The position numbers and the translations under genes were made by a program. The notes below the pieces were generated by a model, which saw nothing but the letters and a program-made list of their open reading frames with translations, ran no database searches and had not been told where the DNA came from. From IMG/VR virus record IMGVR_UViG_3300041411_000080, positions 62,001 to 126,000 of that record: a stretch of DNA of 64,000 nucleotides; one strand, written 5' to 3'. Origin of the DNA: a virus. This document shows, piece by piece, positions 15,352-25,300 of the stretch (within the stretch, counting starts at the first letter, position 1; each line of letters begins with the position of its first letter).

Positions 15352-16014
15352 TTAAGCTACGGAGGATTTGAAAGTGAAGGCAACTACTTTAGTAGATTCC
15401 GTCAACAGTTTTGCAAACTTGGTTTGGTGGTTTCTAGGACCACCCATACTGCAACTGGTAACATCAGCGCCGAAAGTACACGTACCTCGAGCCGGGGATA
15501 CTGAACCGTTAACGCGATATTCGATTATGACGCCTGATTCAGCTTCAGCCTTCAGCAGAGGTAGCCAAAAAGGTTTCTCACCGAAATAGTTGAGAGAATC
15601 CTCATCAATCACTTGATTCGAATGAAGTGCAACCAGTAACAGTTGAGGTACCGCTTCTACAGAGGTAACTGCTCTGGCTTCATTCAGGTCAGATACGTCG
15701 ATTGCGAAGAGTTCACCCATTACTTCGATGAACACCTGTGCCAGACTGAAGTCTTCAGACAACGTATCTGTAATCTTGATCTGGCCACTTTGGACCAGAA
15801 GATTCATGTTTGAGTTGCCCATCAGATCGAAGGTCGTCCCCACTTTCAACGGGGCTGTTTCGAAAACATGATCACGAGTATTGTACGTCTGGATCAACGA
15901 TAGTTTATCGTGTTTCAGTAGGAACAGCGAGTCATTACTTCCCGCCGGATCGATCACCGGAAACACCGGAATGGATCGTGGGTAAAGGGCATGCTGGCTA
16001 TTTACGATGGACAT
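15352..16014 (-). CDS. hypothetical, possible virion protein
   Basis: 220 residues from the ATG at 16014; GGGGGA lies ahead of it and longer frames would overlap the upstream gene extensively. Beta-rich with few charged clusters, three cysteines near the C-terminus. It starts two bases from the stop of the gene at 16016-16636. No family recognised. Confidence 0.74.
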   Translation of the reverse strand: MSIVNSQHALYPRSIPVFPVIDPAGSNDSLFLLKHDKLSLIQTYNTRDHVFETAPLKVGTTFDLMGNSNMNLLVQSGQIKITDTLSEDFSLAQVFIEVMGELFAIDVSDLNEARAVTSVEAVPQLLLVALHSNQVIDEDSLNYFGEKPFWLPLLKAEAESGVIIEYRVNGSVSPARGTCTFGADVTSCSMGGPRNHQTKFAKLLTESTKVVAFTFKSSVA

Positions 16015-16015
16015 G

Positions 16016-16636
16016 TCATTCCCCCGCCAGTTTGATAGAGGTTTCTTTGAACCACTCGTTGAATCGTGTCGCAGTGGTACCGAGCCCGATTCGCTTGTTT
16101 TGAGTGATGTTGTGCACCCACACCTGCTCACTGTCAAGGGAGCTAAGGTAGTACCGGATAACGTCAGTAATCTCGTAGCTATTAAGGGCACCGGCTGTAC
16201 GAAACGTTTCACGTGTAGCAAGGTTAGCTGCCTCACGCACACGGGGATCATTCAACTCGATAGTCCAGGTATCGTCATTGCACTTACGCAATGGGAAGTT
16301 GTACTTATCGAATACTGGAAGATCTACATCCACCATGACACGACCTAGTGGCGGGATGACGGCTGGTTCAATCGAACCAACTGTGTCTTGACCTACCAGC
16401 TTATTACCGTCCACACCGAACTGCTTACGGAGTTCATCACATTGAGCTTCGGCGTTAGCACGGAAGGTTAGGCCTTGACCACGGTCATTATCTTCGCGTG
16501 ACACGGCCGCTTTGAGTTCAGCAAACTCACCTGCTGGTAAAAGCTTGAGGAAGAATGGGTTAGTAACCAACTTAACCAGCCCTTCCATCAAGGTGTTACC
16601 GGCAAAACGTTTAAAGGTATCTTGGATATCGTTCAT
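16016..16636 (-). CDS. hypothetical protein
   Basis: 206 residues, helical N-terminal third and beta-like middle with a V-D-V-D-L-P segment. It overlaps the upstream gene by four bases. The fixed order with 15352-16014 and 16633-17142 suggests a joint role. No domain recognised. Confidence 0.74.
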   Translation of the reverse strand: MNDIQDTFKRFAGNTLMEGLVKLVTNPFFLKLLPAGEFAELKAAVSREDNDRGQGLTFRANAEAQCDELRKQFGVDGNKLVGQDTVGSIEPAVIPPLGRVMVDVDLPVFDKYNFPLRKCNDDTWTIELNDPRVREAANLATRETFRTAGALNSYEITDVIRYYLSSLDSEQVWVHNITQNKRIGLGTTATRFNEWFKETSIKLAGE

Positions 16637-17142
16637 ACGGTCAATACATCCTGCGGGAGAAAAGTTTTACCATCTTCAAGACCGACATATGCAGTCAGGT
16701 CTTCGAACACGTTAGATTGAGTAACGCACTGCATTGCGATCTGACCTTTATAGTTCACGATCTCATAGCTGACGTAGCCAGCTGCATCTTCTACCCAACC
16801 ATCAATACCACGGAAGCTATCACCATCCTTGAAGATCGAATAGATACCACCCAAGGAGTTGATCGATTCAGGATCTGGATTAGGGACGAATACATTCAAT
16901 GTAAGGTCGACCTGATATACAGCATGGTCACAACGCAGTACTTTGATCACAACGCGCTTGGTAGCACATTCAACCATTGGCTTACCATGTTCTTTACTGG
17001 CAGCATCTTCCGCCAGTTTAGTCAGACGCTTCTGCAAAATACCGATCACAGCTTTTGCATCGCTTGCGCCAGTATGACTGTAAGCATCTGGGCAAGTGCA
17101 AGGATGACCGCAATAACCAGTAGGGCAAGGACCCATTCCCAT
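16633..17142 (-). CDS. hypothetical protein with N-terminal cysteine cluster
   Basis: 169 residues. The first 20 residues hold C6, C11, C15 and C17 with a histidine at 13, a spacing that could bind zinc or an iron-sulfur cluster, although the ring is too small for a classical zinc finger. The rest is beta-like. GGAG lies ahead of the ATG. Its last codon overlaps the next gene. Function unknown. Confidence 0.72.
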   Translation of the reverse strand: MGMGPCPTGYCGHPCTCPDAYSHTGASDAKAVIGILQKRLTKLAEDAASKEHGKPMVECATKRVVIKVLRCDHAVYQVDLTLNVFVPNPDPESINSLGGIYSIFKDGDSFRGIDGWVEDAAGYVSYEIVNYKGQIAMQCVTQSNVFEDLTAYVGLEDGKTFLPQDVLTV

Positions 17143-17456
17143 TATGATGTTCTCCGAATATGGTGGTAATCAAGTGGCGTATTGTGAGCGTATTCGTAGT
17201 GGTAACGTTTAGCCTGGAGTTTCAACTGTCGCAGGCTAGTCATTGGAATCCAGTGACCCTTAGCTTTATACCGACCACGATAACTCAGGTGGTGGAGATC
17301 GGTTACCGGAGTGATATGGAAATGAAGTCCACAGCACAACCAGAAGATATCGCCATTAGGTAAAACTCGGATGACCCGACCATAAAAAATGTGGTCACCC
17401 TCTTTATAGGTAACCACTGAATTACGGCGGATAGGACGCTTACACAGTTCTGGCAA
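17142..17456 (-). CDS. basic His-rich hypothetical protein (TTG start)
   Basis: 104 residues, very basic, rich in His, Tyr and Arg. The only plausible start is TTG at 17456 (GGTGA ahead of it); the next in-frame ATG would remove two-thirds of the protein. An S-V-V-T-Y-K-E-G-D-H segment near residue 13 resembles a small beta-barrel. It may bind nucleic acid, judging only from charge. Confidence 0.65.
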   Translation of the reverse strand: MPELCKRPIRRNSVVTYKEGDHIFYGRVIRVLPNGDIFWLCCGLHFHITPVTDLHHLSYRGRYKAKGHWIPMTSLRQLKLQAKRYHYEYAHNTPLDYHHIRRTS

Positions 17457-17625
17457 TTGGATTCACCGTAATGCGAACGATGGTATTACCTTTACGGATT
17501 CGATCTTGCAACCGGTCACGTGGGATAATACGTTTGAGAGTTTCCTCGTTGTTCAGACCACCAACTTCACAGCTGGCATCTTGAGCATCGACGAACAGAA
17601 TGAATTGATGATGGTAATAACTCAT
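17440..17625 (-). CDS. small hypothetical protein
   Basis: 61 residues, basic C-terminal half. It starts in an ATGA overlap with the stop of the gene at 17622-18059 and overlaps the next gene by 17 bases. No domain recognised. Confidence 0.62.
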   Translation of the reverse strand: MSYYHHQFILFVDAQDASCEVGGLNNEETLKRIIPRDRLQDRIRKGNTIVRITVNPIARTV

Positions 17626-18059
17626 GCAGGCATACCAGTATGCCAGCTGTAAGTTTTTGGACCGTCTTCACCGTCTTCGAAATTCTTAACCCACTCACGA
17701 TAACCTGGACCAGTCAAGGCACGGACCATCTGATCGATAGCGTAGTCCTTGTGATGTGCGCCATCATGACCAGCGTGACTGAAGGCCCGGTTGAGAGCTT
17801 CTTCAACACGTTGTTCTGGAGTTACGGCGCATACCGGTTTATGGGTGATGGTTGGATCAAGCCCTTTAGCCCAATAGTCAATCTTCTCTGCTACCTGTGC
17901 AGTGGTCAGACCGTCTTGGGTGTACAGGTTGTAGATCGCTGTACCGAGACTATCGGATACATCGCCACCTTGCTGCTCAACTACCAGATCAAAGAGTTGT
18001 TCCTGTTCGTCCAGGTAAACTCTACGACGGGCGTTGTATTCAGGGGATTGGTAATCCAT
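17622..18059 (-). CDS. hypothetical protein
   Basis: 145 residues, acidic and helical, with a His-rich stretch (H-A-G-H-D-G-A-H-H) near residue 93. GGAGTAATC lies ahead of the ATG. It follows the gene at 18062-18397 by two bases. The His cluster could bind metal. Function unknown. Confidence 0.72.
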   Translation of the reverse strand: MDYQSPEYNARRRVYLDEQEQLFDLVVEQQGGDVSDSLGTAIYNLYTQDGLTTAQVAEKIDYWAKGLDPTITHKPVCAVTPEQRVEEALNRAFSHAGHDGAHHKDYAIDQMVRALTGPGYREWVKNFEDGEDGPKTYSWHTGMPA

Positions 18060-18061
18060 GA

Positions 18062-18397
18062 TTACTCCTTAATTATCTTTACGATCTCTTTGAGTTTATA
18101 TGCCCAACGCCAGTACACACGTTTGTACCACGGTGGTGGCATAGTGCGAGTACCGAATGGTTCCAACTCAGCGGCATAACGCTGTATTATTTCCACCGCT
18201 TCATTATTGACTCGCTCAGATGTTTCTTGGGCAACCAGTTCTAGACGACGTTTCTCAGTTGCGGCATCTTGTTCGTTATGGCGAATTTGATGAGACTCCA
18301 GAGTTGGAGCTTTATCAATACAACTCACGTAACTAGGATCAATGATTAGTGTTGACAGCGCACCATCTGGTCCTCCAATCAATTCTCTCGACATCAT
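18062..18397 (-). CDS. hypothetical protein, first gene behind promoter copy 2
   Basis: 111 residues, with a charged helical centre and a basic, Trp/Tyr-rich amphipathic C-terminus (residues 85-111) that could bind a membrane surface. Two adjacent ATG codons are possible starts. It is the first gene after the terminator 18467-18484 and the promoter-like element 18429-18444, so it probably heads the leftward operon of small genes. Function unknown. Confidence 0.7.
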   Translation of the reverse strand: MMSRELIGGPDGALSTLIIDPSYVSCIDKAPTLESHQIRHNEQDAATEKRRLELVAQETSERVNNEAVEIIQRYAAELEPFGTRTMPPPWYKRVYWRWAYKLKEIVKIIKE

Positions 18398-18428
18398 TTA
18401 ACCTGCTATTGGTTTTAGATACACCTGA

Positions 18429-18444
18429 ATGATATAAATCTCAA
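18429..18444 (-). promoter_or_regulatory. promoter-like element, copy 2
   Basis: The minus strand reads TTGAGATTTATATCAT, one base different from the copies at 338-353 and 49315-49330, with the same CAATAGAAAAAAG stretch upstream as copy 1. It lies between a terminator and the gene starting at 18397. Confidence 0.65.
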
Positions 18445-18466
18445 CTTTTTTCTATTGCGTCATAAA

Positions 18467-18484
18467 GCCTCCCCGAAGGGAGGC
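18467..18484 (-). terminator. hairpin terminator
   Basis: 7-base stem GCCTCCC/GGGAGGC with loop CGAA, flanked by CATAAA and TATG. It ends the gene at 18491-19099. The same sequence recurs at 43894-43911 and 49354-49371. Confidence 0.88.
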
Positions 18485-18490
18485 AGTATG

Positions 18491-19099
18491 TCAGTTACCC
18501 TGCATGGTACCTTCTGTACCTTCGGACGCACGACGTTGGAAACGCTTAGCGATTGCAGCTTGAGCTGCACGAATGTGTTGCAGAACTTCTTCGTTCTCTT
18601 CACAAGCGAACTGGCCTTCTTGGAAGCAGACGTAAGTTTCTTCTACTACTTTAAGCAGGTCTTCGGCAGTAACGCCGTTTACACCCACTTCACTCAGAGG
18701 ACCGCTTTGCAGCAAGATCACACATGCATTCAGGTTATCACCAGCTTCAGCAGCATCGTTAGTCTGTGCATCGAAACCACTGATTACGAAACGCTTAGGA
18801 GCATTCGAACGTGGATCGATAGCGAAGGCTTCAATTACCTTACCACCTTCATCGCCCGATACGATACCAGCTTCGTGATCTTCGATAGAACCCACGATGT
18901 CATGATTGGTATCAGCATTAACTTCATCTCCACCATCGGTGAGAGTTTTGGTTTCGGTATCGCTGTCTTTAACGTCCTTAGGATCAACATCATCGATATC
19001 GATAGAGGACTTTACATTCGTGACGTCTACTACCTGAGCAGTACCGTCTTGTTCGGACTCGAGGCTATTTGCCCAAGCCATAGTTGCAGAAAGACTCAT
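18491..19099 (-). CDS. probable virion protein with acidic leader
   Basis: 202 residues from the ATG at 19099 (AAGGAA upstream). The N-terminal 75 residues are very acidic and contain D-G-T-A-Q-V-V-D-V...S-I-D-I-D-D-V, which lines up with D-G-T-A-Q-T-V-D-V...S-M-D-V-S-D-V in the 608-residue virion-type protein at 54893-56719. Such shared leaders can be capsid-targeting propeptides removed by the phage protease. The C-terminal half is helical with several cysteines. It stands as a single gene between two hairpins. Role as a head or inner-body protein is inferred from the shared leader. Confidence 0.72.
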   Translation of the reverse strand: MSLSATMAWANSLESEQDGTAQVVDVTNVKSSIDIDDVDPKDVKDSDTETKTLTDGGDEVNADTNHDIVGSIEDHEAGIVSGDEGGKVIEAFAIDPRSNAPKRFVISGFDAQTNDAAEAGDNLNACVILLQSGPLSEVGVNGVTAEDLLKVVEETYVCFQEGQFACEENEEVLQHIRAAQAAIAKRFQRRASEGTEGTMQGN

Positions 19100-19145
19100 T
19101 GGGAATTCCTTGGTTAATGGATTACATAACATAACTGGGAATAAA

Positions 19146-19163
19146 GTCCTCCCGAAGGAGGAC
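19146..19163 (-). terminator. hairpin terminator
   Basis: 7-base stem GTCCTCC/GGAGGAC with loop CGAA, following the gene at 19171-19713. Confidence 0.85.
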
Positions 19164-19170
19164 AGAATTC

Positions 19171-19713
19171 TTAACCTACGTGCAGTGCCAGCTCAGTCAG
19201 CTGAGCAGCACGATCACTGTTCAGACCCGGCAGTTGAGCGATGATTGCTTTACGCACAATCGAACGACGCTTGATGAAGTTACCTTCAGTTCGAGCTTCA
19301 GTCAGTGCCAGAGCAATCGAAGTCAGCAGTTGACCAGCTTCACCACCAGATACCAGTTGCGCTGCATCTTGGTTAGCAGCGGTGGTCGGTTCGGCATTGT
19401 GATCAGCGATGATCTTACCCATAGCAGCGATAGCGTAGTACTCTGGAGCAGAGTTACGACGGACTTGGCTACGGCACAGTTGCAGGAAGCTACCAGCACG
19501 GTAGTGAGTCAGCAGCAGATCAGTAGCCGCGGCAAGGGCACCCGTATACTCTTTGCTACCCGGAGACAGCAGAGGAGCTTCTTTCTTGAAGAAGCTAATC
19601 GCCATGTCCGCGTTCTCACCGACAGTTTGTTGTGCCAGCAGCCCCGGTAGCAGATCTTCTTTGGTCAGGAAACGGTTAGCGAGGTATTTTACAACGGTTT
19701 TGATAACGGACAT
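19171..19713 (-). CDS. helical protein, duplicate of upstream gene
   Basis: 180 residues, helical. The N-terminus (V-V-K-Y-L-A-N-R-F-L-T-K) matches I-I-A-W-L-A-T-R-F-L-T-K of the gene at 19713-20210, and both are about the same length, so they are tandem duplicates. GGAGA precedes the ATG. They lie just downstream of large structural genes, which suggests a virion or assembly role. Function unknown. Confidence 0.75.
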   Translation of the reverse strand: MSVIKTVVKYLANRFLTKEDLLPGLLAQQTVGENADMAISFFKKEAPLLSPGSKEYTGALAAATDLLLTHYRAGSFLQLCRSQVRRNSAPEYYAIAAMGKIIADHNAEPTTAANQDAAQLVSGGEAGQLLTSIALALTEARTEGNFIKRRSIVRKAIIAQLPGLNSDRAAQLTELALHVG

Positions 19714-20210
19714 TAGATAGTCTCCAGGAATTTAGCATCGGCTTCGTAGTTAGTGTGGTTGATGGTCATTGCAATGTTAGCAAGAACACCGATTTCGGTT
19801 TCAGTGAGGCTATGTAGATTCTCACGCAGGATCGTCTTGTAAGTGGCCAGACGTTTCATCGGATTAGCGGCGTCATTGGCGACGAGTTTCTTAAACAGCT
19901 CTTTGTGGTCCTCGCATTCGGCAGACGGACAAAGCATGATGTTTTCTTTGATCGTTTTGTAATACACGAACTTAGCCAGTTCGCCCGTACGGAACGATTG
20001 AAAGAGATGGTTCATTGCTACCGCGTTCAGGTTCTTGCCTGGAGCACTCGAAGGGACATCGTCCAGTGAGTTGTAACGGGCAAACAAACCGCGAAGCACC
20101 TGTACTTCATTGTTACCCTTGACGACCTGATCAATGAAAAGGTCTTGAACATGATACTTAGTCAGGAACCGAGTTGCCAACCAAGCGATAATGCGTTGAA
20201 TCAGATTCAT
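19713..20210 (-). CDS. helical protein, duplicate of downstream gene
   Basis: 165 residues from the ATG at 20210 (GGAG upstream); longer frames would overlap the structural gene ending at 20284. It shares the L-A-x-R-F-L-T-K N-terminal motif with 19171-19713. Their stop and start share one base. A cysteine pair (C-P-S-A-E-C) is found mid-protein. Function unknown. Confidence 0.75.
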   Translation of the reverse strand: MNLIQRIIAWLATRFLTKYHVQDLFIDQVVKGNNEVQVLRGLFARYNSLDDVPSSAPGKNLNAVAMNHLFQSFRTGELAKFVYYKTIKENIMLCPSAECEDHKELFKKLVANDAANPMKRLATYKTILRENLHSLTETEIGVLANIAMTINHTNYEADAKFLETI

Positions 20211-20283
20211 TAGGAATCTCCACGAGAGGGAATAAGAGTTAGGGATGCTAGATCCTCTACAGAATCTAACACCCCAGTATTTC

Positions 20284-22305
20284 TTAGAACCGATCAGTGG
20301 TAATTGTAAATGCCGACAGAGTACGTGCAACATCTCCGTCCAAGATCCAAGAAGCAAAGTTGGCAGGAGAGCGCCAAGATTTGAAAGCTTGTACCGAACG
20401 AGTAATGTTAAGGTTCAAACGTTTACCAGCGTAGTAAAGGTCAGAGTAACTCTGAGAGCACAGGGTCGCTACGTAATCGTTGAACAGAGATTGTTCATCC
20501 CATACAGCACCATCTGTTACCGCCAGAGCTGCACCTAGCCCAGCTTCACCACCAACAGCTTCTGCTGCTGTAGCAGTAGCCCACTTAGCACCCGTACCAA
20601 TCCAGCTAGGAGAAGCGAAGCCACCTTTAATAGGAATGTGCATGATCTTCGATAGATCTTTAATTCCGATCGTTACTTCACAACCTAACATGTCGTGGTT
20701 AGCGTTGAAACCTACGTTGCCTGTACCACGACGGATCTGGATAGAGTCAACTATACCCAGCTGACGTTGTACGCGTCCTTTGTGGAAGAGTTGTACGATA
20801 AATGGTGCAGTGTATGCCGATCGACCTGCCGAGCGCGGTAGACCCATTGGAAGGATCATAGCGAGTGGTAGATAGATGTTAAGGAATCGAGAGATTACGT
20901 TACCGTAAGGGGTAATCAAAGGAATCGTGTATTGTGCAGTAGGGAGACTAGCCATAGCTGTATCCCAATACTCAGGTACGTCAACAAACGCAGAACCCGT
21001 AAGTACTGCCAGACCACCTAGGTTCACACTATCCAAAGCACCAGTCGCAAAGTCAAGTAGTCCGCCAGTAACAGCACCTAAACCTTCAGTGATGTTACCA
21101 CCCATGAATTCGAAAGCTTTGTTACGACCTTCACTAACCTTCGTGTTCAACGTTTGGATTACCCCAACGTCTTTAGTCGAGTTAGTAAAGCTTTCGGATA
21201 CCTCACCGTTGTAGTCAGCCCGCAAGGTAACGAATTGTGCACCGTCGTGTTGTGCACCAACGATGTATTTGTACATGTGTGTCAGATCGGACCAACTGGA
21301 GAAGAAGTCGTTATCGATAACCCCGGTCTCATCTTTACTGCCACTGCCTTTCTTATCTTTCTTCAGATAGTCTAAGTAATAAGCTCGTGCATCTTGACCC
21401 GGATTAGGATCGACTACTGCTTGACTCATTGCCTTCTCAGTTGAGTTACGAAGTTCCTCAATAGATCTAGCCTTCTCAGCCATTGCCTTAAATTCACGGT
21501 TTGACGCATCCGCCATTCGTTGAGCACGACCTGCCAGTGCCATTACGTCAACACCGCCATCTGGACGGAACAATTGTGGGAAGATCCGGTGAAGCTCTTT
21601 CATATCTTGCAGAGTACCTTGCGCACCCGGCATGGTACTATCAGCGGTAACCCTTAGTTGTCCTGGGTCAGTACCGGGCGCTGATTCGTTAGCCCAGAAC
21701 CAAGGAGTAATACCGAGACCGATTGCAAATTCGTTTGCAAGGGTGTTAACCGAAGACCAGTAAGTGTGCATGGTCGGTTTAAAGTAGAACCACTTAGAAG
21801 GCTGAGACTTAGTCAAGAAACTAATAACGTTCATTGTACCAGTCAAGCCGAGGATAAACGGCTGTGCCGGCAAAGATACCAACAGACCAGCAGCGTTACC
21901 CAGGTTATACCACAGTCCAGTACCTGCACCAGTGTTGGCCATCGATGCTGCACTACGGTCGTAAAAGTTGGTGAAGAAACTCGACCAGCTACTGAATCGA
22001 GGTACACCGAAAGACATGTGGATTTCTTGCTTAGTATCGTCATGGGCTTCAGAGTAATACCGTCCCATGCCTAGAAATCGGTCTTCATAGCTACGTCCAC
22101 GACCCGGCTGACGAATGTCGCAGTAACGGGTATATTGCGGCAGCATGTTAATTGGGAAGCTACCACCGGGGGACGTATTCGTAAATTTGAATGCGGCAGA
22201 GTTTGCTCTTCGGCGTTTGGTATTGGAACCATAACTGCCTTTTTCATAACTGACTGGAAGCATGAAAGCCTTCCGTAGCCAGATGGGTTGTAAGTCTTCG
22301 GCCAT
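20284..22305 (-). CDS. large virion structural protein
   Basis: 673 residues without signal peptide. The first 60 residues are basic; the middle has hydrophobic, glycine-rich stretches (near 130-165 and 440-500), and the C-terminal 170 residues are beta-like. Size and position directly after the tail lysozyme gene, separated only by a hairpin, support a tail or baseplate component, probably the lysozyme's partner in the virion. I do not recognise a named domain. GAGG precedes the ATG. Confidence 0.75.
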   Translation of the reverse strand: MAEDLQPIWLRKAFMLPVSYEKGSYGSNTKRRRANSAAFKFTNTSPGGSFPINMLPQYTRYCDIRQPGRGRSYEDRFLGMGRYYSEAHDDTKQEIHMSFGVPRFSSWSSFFTNFYDRSAASMANTGAGTGLWYNLGNAAGLLVSLPAQPFILGLTGTMNVISFLTKSQPSKWFYFKPTMHTYWSSVNTLANEFAIGLGITPWFWANESAPGTDPGQLRVTADSTMPGAQGTLQDMKELHRIFPQLFRPDGGVDVMALAGRAQRMADASNREFKAMAEKARSIEELRNSTEKAMSQAVVDPNPGQDARAYYLDYLKKDKKGSGSKDETGVIDNDFFSSWSDLTHMYKYIVGAQHDGAQFVTLRADYNGEVSESFTNSTKDVGVIQTLNTKVSEGRNKAFEFMGGNITEGLGAVTGGLLDFATGALDSVNLGGLAVLTGSAFVDVPEYWDTAMASLPTAQYTIPLITPYGNVISRFLNIYLPLAMILPMGLPRSAGRSAYTAPFIVQLFHKGRVQRQLGIVDSIQIRRGTGNVGFNANHDMLGCEVTIGIKDLSKIMHIPIKGGFASPSWIGTGAKWATATAAEAVGGEAGLGAALAVTDGAVWDEQSLFNDYVATLCSQSYSDLYYAGKRLNLNITRSVQAFKSWRSPANFASWILDGDVARTLSAFTITTDRF

Positions 22306-22330
22306 GATTGAAACCTCAAGGGGAAATAAA

Positions 22331-22350
22331 GCCGGTCCAAATGGACCGGC
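22331..22350 (-). terminator. hairpin terminator
   Basis: Perfect 8-base stem GCCGGTCC/GGACCGGC with loop AAAT, then TTTATTTCC on the minus strand. It ends the tail lysozyme gene. Confidence 0.88.
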
Positions 22351-22357
22351 CTATGAA

Positions 22358-25300
22358 TTACTTCAACGTCAGTGCACTCGGTCTCTGAGCGGCTGAACGG
22401 TTCTGTATGCCAGACGGGGTCATATTATTACCCGATTGCCCTTGAGAACCTCCACCACCTGAACCACCATTACCCGATTTGTTACCAATCTGCTCGAACG
22501 CAACTTTCAAGAAGTCGCGAATCTCATACAACACGTTCAGTTGTTTAGTCTGAACATCGTTTGCTTCGCTAGCAGTTTTCTGTTCGCGACGAACCTCTGC
22601 CTCACGGCGAGCATTCTGAGATTGAGCGGTATCCATCTGAGCTTGACGATTAGCATCAATAGCACCACCGCCAGAATCGGCGCCTTCTGCATTAACACTA
22701 GAACTAGGCGTACTTGAACCGCCACCGGAAGCTGGAGCACCCGGCATTGGAGCAGTATCACTAGCGACAGACGCTACGGTAGGTTGTGCATTGGGAACGT
22801 CCGATGGATCTTGGCCGCTACCACTTTTACCGACACCGTCTTGGTCTTTTGCATCTTCCTTCAGACTTGCCGTGAGTTGTTCCGCATCAGCTTTCGCTGG
22901 CGAGGTTTCAGCTCCCGGAGTTTGTGCTTCAGGTACACCAGATGCAGCAGCACCTTCACTAGACCGATATCCCTTACCGGTAGTTGCCCAGAACTTCTCA
23001 ATCTTCTTCTGGAACATTTGGTACATCTCGGAGATAGTCCGAGGTTGAGATGGTCGTCCACCCACAAAGAACAGAGGCATGTTCGCAGAGTATTCTTTCT
23101 TGAAGATCTTGTAGCCGTAGGCATTAGGATCAGCACGAAGGAATTTCAATGCACCGCCGAGACCCAAGAAGTGAGCCATGTACACATCGGTATCAGTGAT
23201 GTTATCGCGACCCAATCCTTTCTTCAGTCCTTCCCAGTTATCCCGAGTGAACTGTGCACCGAGCAATGCGTTGATCCGAGGATCGTTACGAGCTGCCCGA
23301 GACTTGCTAGGATCAGGTGGGAGACCGAACAGCTTAATCCCCTTAGCGTACATCATGTCCCATGTACTATCGATGAATTGGAACCAGCCAGTAGCCGAAC
23401 TCGTAGCAGCTTTAACGGTGTACCGGAAACCGGACTCCAAGCCAACGATAGCCAACAGCCAATCCAATGGAACACCCGTCATTCCAGATACAGCTTTAAG
23501 TGTAGGCAAAGCATCGCGGATAGAACCACTCGATGCAGGCATCGGAATAGCTTCCCACTTACCGCCATTACCCGCAGTTACAGTACCCTTGTTACCAGCG
23601 GACTGAATTGCACCACCTTTAGCCTTACCATCCCCACCGTAGTCGGCACCCATACCCAAAGCCATCTTGGCACTAGCGGCAGTATCACCAATAGCGTCAG
23701 CAGCATTGTTCAAAGTAGTAGAGACCGTTTCCTTCGTGGATTCCCAAGTATCTTTAATACCGGAGATTACGTTGTCTACGAAACTACCACCTTTATCAGC
23801 AGCATTCTTACCTGCTACTTGGTCAGATGCTTTCTGAGTAGGTGTACCAACAGCTTCCTTCTCAGCTTCTTTCTGCAACGATACGAGATCAGCGTCAGCC
23901 AGTTTCTTCAGGTCTTTAGGATTACCCTTAATTTCGAACAACGAAGGTTGATCCCAAACAGAGCGAGCGAAACCATCCACTGCACCCAGCATGGCGTTAG
24001 CCACAGAAACCTTTTCACTAGCCTTAAGCTTAGACTCCAAGCCGGACAGGTTCGCCGATGGTTGAGCACGCAATGCAGTGCCGTAGTAAGCACGGAACAC
24101 TGGAGCAAAACGGTTGGTCAACCAGCCATGCAGTTCGTAACGGTCGTCAGCACCAATAGTAGTGTCTTTACCAAACAACTGACCAGCTTCCTTCAACAGG
24201 GCACCGGCATCACCACTATAGTCAACACTGTATTCACTAACCTGCAAGTCTTTCGCATAGAAAGCTTCCAGAGCCAGTGCGGCCTTAACGTTGGTTACTG
24301 TCAAGAACTCCATACCGTACGCACGCATACGGATTGCTTGAAGGGCAGTTAGAGTACGACCGATCTTAGCGCTGAGGTCAGCGATGGTACCACTCAATGT
24401 ACCAGCAGCAGCCGTAGCTGCAACACCAGCACCTGCGCCCGGAGTATTAAAGGTATCAGCTTTTGCTTTATCTGCTTTATTAGCTTCATCGGCTAATTTC
24501 TGAGCAGCAGACATTGCACCTGCCCCCGTAGCAACAGCGCCAGTAGTGGCAGCAGCTGTAGTACCAGCAGCAGCACCTTCCTTCTTGACCGTCATCTCTT
24601 CGCCAGGCTTACCAGTAGCAGCCTTAGCTTCCGCTTCCTTCTTCTTAAGACCGTACTTCTCTTTTAATGTGTCGAACATCTTAGAGATTACGTCCATGTT
24701 GTTAGGGAGTGGATAGCTAGGAGCGAATGGGTTATCCGTTACCCCGTATGGCGAATCGTTGTTGTAAGGGAATCGAATGGTTTCCAAGAAATCGCCTTTC
24801 AGCTCTTCTGGAACTTTGTCATCGACTTCGTTGATGTTAACCGAACCTTGACCGATCTTCTGCAAACCTGCAATCCACTGGAGGTAGACTGGTTTAAAGC
24901 GCTTCTGCATCCAACGAGCGAATACCATTACGGATTCTTCATCTTCTAGGTCAATGCCCATGATGTTAAGCGTTTCAGTTGCAGCTTCAGGAGGTAGAGT
25001 AAACCCAGGCTTTTCACTATCTTTGGTTGTGTATTTCTCAAGTAAGCCCTCAAGCTTAAGAACCTTGACCTTATCACCACCCAGACTGAACATGCTCAGG
25101 GACGTGATCGAATCGATCAGACCTTTCTCAACAGGTTTATCAACACCATACTGAGCCAGACGCAGTTCACGGAATTCACCGGAGATATCCTTGTAACGAT
25201 TGTAGCCCAAGTAAGCAGCACCTGCGGTCACAGCAATAGCTGCACCAGCAATCAGTACCGGCGCACTCAACAGACCAGCAATAGCTGTACCTGCCATCAT

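Noticed and set aside
22784-24352. 522-codon open frame on the plus strand
   Set aside because: Lies inside the tail lysozyme gene, covering the transglycosylase domain on the other strand. Cys/Ser/Arg-rich translation with no domain and no start signals.
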